DNA of 64,000 bases from Pezicula radicicola (taxonomy: Eukaryota; Ascomycota; Leotiomycetes; Helotiales; Dermateaceae). Every line of letters begins with the position of its first letter. Position 1 is the stretch's first letter. Under the pieces are notes generated by a model. That model ran no database searches and was not told the origin of the DNA. It worked only from the letters and a program-made list of their open reading frames with translations. Where the stretch lies: assembly GCA_003008705.1 (NCBI GenBank), contig PDUO01000049.1:124001-188000 (forward strand), read 5' to 3'. Both the position numbers and the translations under genes were made by a program. Positions 57,894-64,000 of this stretch are shown here, in pieces.

Positions 57894-60173
57894 TCACTGG
57901 TCGAACTTGATGTTTGCTGAGCCCGCCTCCTGGCCATTTGCAATGGTCTTGAATGTCAGATTATCGCCCTTGTCCCCAAACCTTACTTGTACATTATAAG
58001 AAAATTGATGCACGGTTCGTTTGTCCTTCTGATTATACCTACACTGAGTACTTTTGCCAAAATCAAAATCCGCATCGAAGGTTGACTCAATACTGCCAAC
58101 GCGATTGACCCCTATTGAAGGTTAGTTTGCTCTTTTAACAGCTGAATATGATGGAATACACACTGGAATCAGTTGAGTACTCGGGTGCTTCTATGAGTGC
58201 ACAAGAATACAGTTGAACTTGGTTAACAAATTTCGATCCAGGTGAGTAGGTGTCGCAAACATTTGCTGTTATGCATGTGTCTTTAGTTATTTCATCTCCC
58301 TACGCACGCTTACAGTTAGCAGCAAATGAATAATGGATTGTTGGCAATCCTCTAACGACAGGACATACTTTAGAAATCAGCCACCGCATTCTGTTGCTGC
58401 ACAGCTTCCTGTTCTCATCGAACTTAGAAAAACAGGCGTAATCTTCTGAGTCTATCCCCTCACGGAAATCATACGAAATAGAGAACCCGTAGTGACGTCG
58501 AGCGTACTTCACACGAGGCGCGATTCCTTCAAGGCCGCGTAGAGCAGCACCTTGCACAACAGCAGCTTGACTTTAGCAGATTAGCATGGAAGATGTAGTT
58601 AAATTAGCAGTACTGCTTACGGATGCTCGGGGCAAAGCAGAGTAATACCACCATTTTTCCTGCACCAATCTGCTAGAACCTGGTTTAGGTATGATGATTC
58701 ACCAAATCCTCCAACAAGAATAATTCGCTAAGGATTCGCAGGCATCAGTCAAAAGTTCTCTATTCTTGTCAATAGGGCCAGTGAAAACCTACATCAATCG
58801 TGGCATTTCGTTCTTTTCTTGCCTCTTCCAACTGTTGGCCCACTAAGCTCGTAATCTCGGTAATGGCTGGGTCGAAAAGGCTTTGCATATCCTCCCTACA
58901 AAGTCGTCAGATCTTCGTTCTCGATTCAGTGAGAGACTTACTATGAGAGTATCACATTTCTATCATGCGAATCATAGTACTTAGATTCTGGAACATCGAG
59001 ATCGATAGGGCCCAACTCTCGATCATCTCTGTTATCGTTAAGCCCAAAGTTTCGTTTGAACCCTTCAAAAGCATTCATGAACCTGCTACTAGGGCCTTTT
59101 TGCCCGAATGGAACATTATCGAATGCCGATCCGAATCTTTTGGAGAGTAATGCATGCAGATTACGGTCAATATGTGTCGAGCCACATTTACCACCTACAG
59201 GATGTTATTTGTCAGGTCTTAAGCATAGCACTCAGAAAAGCTCAGATTGACGTACCCATACCGACGCAAAGTTCATCGAAAGTTAGGTAAGGCCGTACCT
59301 GCGTGATTGTGTATGTGGTTATGTCAACAGTCCCACCGCCACAATCACATATAAGGATGTTTTCATTTTCCTAAATGGTTCAGTAACTCCTATCATCAGA
59401 TACATAGGCGTACGAATTACCTTGACGGAATTCAAAGCATCTGGCTCGGCATACTTTTTCAAAGTTGCAATAGCTGCGGCTTCTGGTTCGGCGATAGTAA
59501 AAACCTCGTCTTTTGGTTTGTGACCGAAGCCAGCATTTCTGGCAGCTGTAAGAGTGGCAGCTTTTGCTTCATCCGACCAAATAGCTGGTAGTGTAATCCA
59601 GCACTCCATTGGTGTTTTTTCAAAAATCGAATCGGTCAATTTTTCGCGCAGTATTTTGGATACAAATACGTACACTTCGTGCAGGAAGTCCTCACAAACC
59701 CCCGGGGCATCACGAAAAGAAGGTAATTGGAGCATCCCACGGCCTACTATACCGGAAAGGGATGGGTCGTCGTGTTCGCCTACGGTTGCATTCTTGTCAA
59801 GTAGGAGTTTAGTCCATGAGTAAGACTTAAGTTTAGGGTAAACCTCGAAGCCCCATTTGTTTTTCCTAATCTTTGGATTCTCCGCGCTGTACGCGATCCT
59901 CGTTGGTGTTTTCCGCGATCCAAAGGAGTCTTCGGGCCAAGTCGCGATGATCTGGATATCATTTATGCTGCTTTTGTCCGTGGTTACGTAGCTGACACCT
60001 GCAACAATGTTAAAGATGGAAATGTTTAAGCAGAAAACAACCTGCATACCTGAAAAGGTCGTGCCATAATCAATTCCCACAATGATTTTGTGTTTAGGCT
60101 CATTTTTGAGTGAGATGGCATTCAACCTTTTCTCAATGCTAGAAAGGGTGTCGCTAGTGCTGTGAGAACCCAT
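57894..60173 (-). pseudogene. HSPA12-like Hsp70 with a stop at a splice junction
   Basis: Start ATG 60173 (MGSHSTSDTL...). Exons 60050-60173, 59421-59998, 59256-59370, 58942-59194 and at least four more to the stop at 57894. The actin-like ATPase motifs are all present: phosphate-1 'IIVGIDYGTTFSG' (residues 30-42), phosphate-2 'ILICDCGGGTVDITTY' and adenosine 'IILVGGFGESSYL'. The C-terminal part is the diverged fungal HSPA12-type domain ending 'NIKFDQ'. At the join of the exon ending at 58942 (...CTC TCA TA) to the next (GGAG..., from 58895) the split codon reads TAG, after 356 codons. Every other join is clean and the downstream frame is conserved, so this is either a recent G-to-A nonsense (TGG to TAG) or a splice choice I could not find. 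Annotated as pseudogene with caution. Hsp70 relatives of this kind are expanded in fungi. Confidence 0.6.
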
Positions 60174-60625
60174 GATGGAGAATGAAAGCGACGATAGGTA
60201 GGTGAAGAACCGTGTCAATGTCGAAGGTTGATTCTAATGTACAATACGACCCGAAGGATGTAATTTCGTCTCGAAGCTGCCACTCCTTGCAACATATGTT
60301 CTGAGCATTCCACCCCCGTTAGATTTTGCTATGATAGGTCCAACCATGCACGAATTTGGCAGGTGGAGAAGGATACAAATGCTCGAAGAGGGTTTCGGGC
60401 CGGCCCAGGGGACGTGAGATTGCATCACACGAAGTGTTTCAGCAGCACGTCCGCCTTCTCGACCCCGCATGTTGGTCTTGTTGGATCTTTCACAGGCTGT
60501 CAGTGTTCCATCAATTCCACCTCCGCAGTTCGGTTACGGAGTGTTTGAATAAGCGCTTGACTATTTCCAGGATGCTCGCAGCCAGGGCCCCAGCCGCCAA
60601 ATGCAGTACAGTACGCACAATACTA
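60174..60625. other. Divergent promoter region
   Basis: About 450 bp between the Hsp70-like start and the 268-bp MITE. It contains the Hsp70-like promoter. No gene. Confidence 0.5.
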
Positions 60626-60893
60626 TCCCCCCCTAAATAAAGGTTTATTCAGTGGGCTGGCGGGGCGGAGTAATAGAGGGTACACTCTGAGTGGTTGAAG
60701 CCCTTAAGAAGCCCTTGTCTGCCTTGTTGCATAGCCCAAAATCTGGTCTGTTGTAAAAACTAAGGCGTACGTAGAAGGTTCGAGTGGCCTATCTGCGTCC
60801 TATTAGGCTACGAAAGCAATACTTTCTACTTGTTAGACCCCTGACAGCTGTTTCCACCCGCCCATCAAATAAGCCTTTATTTAGGGATGGGGA
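60626..60893. mobile_element. 268-bp MITE with TA target duplication
   Basis: Inverted ends: TCCCC-CCCTAAATAAAGG (from 60626) against the complement TCCCCATCCCTAAATAAAGG (ending 60893), the only end difference being an AT dinucleotide. The similarity runs about 35 bp inward (GG[CT]TTATT...GGGC). TA flanks both sides (60624-60625, 60894-60895). It lacks any ORF. It sits about 180 bp upstream of the coiled-coil gene start. Confidence 0.75.
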
Positions 60894-61071
60894 TAGTACC
60901 CACTCCCTTGATCGTGATACTCACTCCATACTTTTGCAAGATCATAAAGCTTATATTGTCCACATTTAGGAGACAGACGAATTGCATAACACTCAGAAGC
61001 AAGGCACATTATCTCGCAGCGGCAAACCAAGTGCTAATTCAAAGGCTGCCTCTGCACAAGGTCTACACAAT

Positions 61072-62777
61072 ATGTTTTCAAACAACTCGAGCCAACAAGA
61101 TCATCGCACTTTGCAGAAAACTGGCAAAAAAGATCCTCCATCGCCTAATCAGATAATGGAAGCTCGATCCAAGCCATCTCAAACCATGAAGAATGCATCC
61201 GTTGCCAACACTTCAGCTGCGGATACCGACGAATGCGAAGATGAAGAGTTTCCATCACAGGTCCGGAACTCAAAGCAAATGGTATCAGAACAGAGTATAC
61301 CAGATCTGGTGTGTACTTTCATGTGTGTTGCAATTCAGGAGCTAACGTCATCCTTTCCTAGCCGCCAACGAATCTTCTGGTTTCGGCTTCAAAAACGGTA
61401 CATAGATATCTCTTCCGTGGTAGATCCGGCTCGGCAAGTACAGAGTTGGAACAACACCCAAAGCGACCACACAAATCTAGCCTTGTAGGGCAATCCCCAG
61501 AGCAGTTACGAGCAGAAGGTGGTACGGGCAAACAAATATCAAAGGGCGAAACAGCTCAGGTCGTGGAATTAACGCAGAGATTCAATCAAGCGATGAAGAA
61601 GAAGGAAGCAGAATGGCAAGCAAAGGAAAGGGAACTCGAGGATCAGCTTGGGCGTATGCAAAGTCAAAACCAATGTCTGGAAAATGGGATCCAGCAGATT
61701 CAAGATGAGCTGGATCATCGCACTCTTATAGTGGAAGCCAAGGTTCAGGAAGCCAAGTCCGAAAAGGAAGAGGTCAAAGCTGAATATAACTTATTCTTTC
61801 GCCAAAAACAAGAAGAAGAATTTAAAAAGATGGAATCTTGGGTTCCCGTTGAGGGAAGCAAAGTTATTGGTGATCTCGATAGGCTCAAGAGGGATATGCG
61901 GGCCTTCGGAAAGGGGATGTCGACAAATGACTTGTCCATCTTTCAGCGACTTGACGAAGCTGACCATGTGGCTCTGCTGAATGACCTCACAGAAGTCTGC
62001 GTGTTGACAAATGACGGACTTCCAGAAGGACTAACATCTTCGAAATCTCCTGCACTTCTTCTGAACGCCCTACTCGCCCATCATGTGTATACGACCTTAT
62101 TTAAAACCCCATTTTTCTTTCTGGGGAACGGGCTTGGAGATGTTCTTCCTAAGTCAGGGCTAGATAGCCTACTGAGCGAAATATACAGCCGCACGCAACA
62201 AGGTAAGTGTATTCAGGGCTTTAGGAGATGGTGAAAAGCAACTAACCTAAGAAATACAGCAAACCAAGAAGAGGCTCATATCTGGCGCTCTCAAACACTA
62301 AGAGTTTTACTTCCTCCGCTGAGAAACGATACAACAAGTCAAGAAAAAGACTTGCATCGTTGGACGTCTGAATTGATTTCCAAAGTTGCAAATCTGCAAG
62401 CTGCACATTTCTTGGAAGGTCCAGCTCGACATCTGATCCGCGACGAAGCCAAAGCCAAATGTGGTAGCAAACTTCAAAGTATATACCAGGCGGCAGCGAA
62501 TATTTCTTACATGACGTGGACGAGAAGGGCGTCTATGAGGTGTTACGCTTTGAAAGATCTAGGCCGGCTGGCTTTTAACCCAGAGAGTAAAGATTTCATT
62601 CCGCATTCTTCGGTGAGATTCGAGCAATTTGAGGACCTACTCGAAGGCAGATCCATTAGCCTGATCGTACATCCACTTTTGCGGCTATATGGGACAAACG
62701 ACGCCAAGGATTATGACCGAGGATCGGCATGGGCACCTGCAGAGGTGTGGCTCGATAGCAGAAAACCAACTCAGTGA
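61072..62777 (+). CDS. Coiled-coil protein of unknown function
   Basis: Three exons (61072-61308, 61362-62202, 62260-62777), introns of 53 and 57 bp, the second with a CTAAC branch site; 531 aa without interruption. The frame is open upstream to 60982 but only from a TTG, so ATG 61072 (MFSNNSSQQDHRT) is used. Residues 1-125 are polar and probably disordered. Residues about 145-240 form a charged coiled coil ('ELTQRFNQAMKKKEAEWQAK', 'KVQEAKSEKEEVKAEYNLF'). Residues 250-531 are mostly helical and globular ('LLLNALLAHHVYTTLFKTPFFFLGN', 'HRWTSELISKVANLQAAHFLEG'), matching helical C-terminal regions of fungal hypothetical proteins. No catalytic motif is seen. It is divergently oriented from the Hsp70-like gene, so the pair could be co-regulated. 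Confidence 0.8.
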
Positions 62778-63128
62778 TGTAGTTGTCCCAAAGAAGATTT
62801 GAGGCGGGAAAGGATGTAAGCATAGATTATATAGCGCTTGCTATCAAGAAATTGAAGACTATACAACCAGACGTTGCCTAGATTCGAGATTCGCACCTCA
62901 CTTTGTCGCGATGGAAAAGAATTTCCATTCTGCAAAAAAAGCTTAATGAACTCACCGTCCCAATCTCACTGACTCGCCGTCAAATCCCATGATCACGTCC
63001 AACCCAAGTGCGCTATCCAATCCTCTGGCTCGAGGGCGAGTAGTGCCGCCCGCTCATCTGGACCACGAGAAATGGGATCTGGGGCCGATTGATGGGTGAA
63101 TTTCCCGCGCGTGGAACCAAGATTGGAA
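62778..63128. other. 3' flank of the coiled-coil gene
   Basis: About 350 bp without a gene, ending at repeat copy B. A 72-codon minus frame running into the repeat is not supported. Confidence 0.5.
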
Positions 63129-63404
63129 GCTGTGTTATCGCATGTTGTTACTAGAAATATTATGATATAGACAAGTATATTAGATAGTAAGGTAAGGTAC
63201 GATGACATCAAACTCTTAGTACCTGAGCACGAGCCAGTTAGTCGCTTAGCAGGGCACCTAGTGCACTCGCGTATAGACGAGGATGAGTGGCTGAACGATC
63301 CGAGGTTATATCCTATACAGAGTATAAAGTCTAGAATTAAGTGCTATATACATCTTTCATTATCGACACGTTCTAACCGAAGGATGTATTAACTAAAGTA
63401 GAAG
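63129..63404 (+). repeat. Repeat copy B (uninterrupted)
   Basis: It starts TGTGTTATCGCATGTTGTTA and ends near AACTAAAGTAGAA. It matches the outer parts of copy A (48447-51333) in the same orientation, but lacks both insertions found there and is about 47 bp shorter near 63315. It serves as an empty-site reference for copy A. Confidence 0.75.
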
Positions 63405-63580
63405 GAACATCGATTTCATATCGTTTTAGCAGGATAGAAACCGGCTTAAACTATTTATAAAACAGTTGAATACTAGTAAATCTTTTGATTTCCTAAGAAC
63501 AAAAAAGGTATCCGGAATGTTAGTAAAGTTGGCCATCTTAATATTTTCTAATATAGTTCTTACAGTATATTACCATAAGT

Positions 63581-64000
63581 CTGTCTAGTACCCCTATTTT
63601 ATACTAAAACTTATATTTAATACTTTAAAGATTTATAGTAACGACAGGATAATTAATTAGAGTCTTTATACAAAGTTTATTTATTTAATAGTTAAATATA
63701 TTTTTCTATCTCTATACTAAAATTATATATAACTAGGATTAATTAATAGAGATTAGAAGTAAGAGGAGTATAGAATTTATTAGTTTTATACTAAAATTTC
63801 CTTAAAAATTTATTATTCTAAATTATTTATTATTTCCTATAGTAACTACTAGATAAAAATTAAATCTAATATAGATAAGTCTACTATAAATACTATAAAT
63901 ACTTTATATTTAAAATTTTAGATATATTTATAACCTAAGTTTAAGTTATATAAGTAGATATACTAGGAGTATTCTAGTATAAAACAGGGGTACTAGATAG
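63581..64000. mobile_element. Candidate MITE running to the window edge
   Basis: Left end CT[G]TCTAGTACCCCTATTTTATACTA (63581-63603, read loosely) matches the inverted right end, whose complement at 63975-64000 reads CTATCTAGTACCCCTGTTTT and on. The interior is almost entirely TA-rich, as in the other RIP-decayed elements here. The target duplication lies outside the window. Confidence 0.6.

Noticed and set aside
60982..61071. N-terminal extension of the coiled-coil protein from 60982
   Set aside because: The frame there begins with TTG, not ATG; 61072 is the first ATG.
48447..63404. Reading copies A and B as the two LTRs of one retrotransposon
   Set aside because: The DNA between them holds ordinary intron-containing genes and no gag/pol, and copy ends lack a clear TG...CA structure.
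1..64000. CRISPR arrays, rRNA, prokaryotic operons
   Set aside because: No spaced short repeats or rRNA-like sequence were seen; the introns show a eukaryotic genome.

Overview
The window looks like a chromosome segment of a filamentous ascomycete. The genes are split by 46-118 bp GT-AG introns, several with clear CTAAC/CTGAC-type branch sites. The families are typical of moulds: 2EXR, HET remnant, TRI12-type and UNC93-type MFS pumps, NO VEIN-like HATPase/DUF3883, and HSPA12-like Hsp70. TA-rich, mutation-scarred repeats suggest repeat-induced point mutation (RIP). Leotiomycetes (Helotiales) is my best guess from the family mix, but nothing here proves it.

Layout. 0-20 kb: a TRI12-type drug/siderophore MFS pump, a salicylate-hydroxylase-like FAD monooxygenase, a sugar porter with two abutting CreA-type sites upstream, a 2EXR protein, a small secreted protein and an UNC93-like MFS protein, separated by large gene-poor gaps. 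20-29 kb: gene-poor, AT-rich accessory sequence with a small methyltransferase lacking an obvious start, scraps of a C2H2 gene and a decayed HET-domain fragment. 29-42 kb: a two-part C2H2 transcription factor, an MCT-type transporter, a long metallopeptidase-like gene carrying a 4-bp duplication frameshift, PER1 (GPI-anchor lipid remodelling), an intron-containing tRNA-Ala(UGC) and a secreted protein. 45-48.4 kb: a CSC1/OSCA-type channel whose 5' leader abuts a repeat.

48.4-64 kb is the most structured part. A repeat at 48447-51333 has a second, shorter copy in the same orientation at 63129-63404. The first copy carries two insertions missing from the second: a 507-bp TA-flanked MITE and a roughly 2-kb RIP-damaged piggyBac-like transposon. 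The two copies bracket about 12 kb holding a 1,640-aa NO VEIN-like protein (HATPase plus nuclease-like DUF3883), an HSPA12-like Hsp70 gene with a stop codon at a splice junction, and a coiled-coil protein gene. Two more MITEs sit between these genes (one with a 9-bp target duplication, one with TA), and a fourth candidate runs to the window edge. A shared stress or self/non-self role for the three bracketed genes is inference only.
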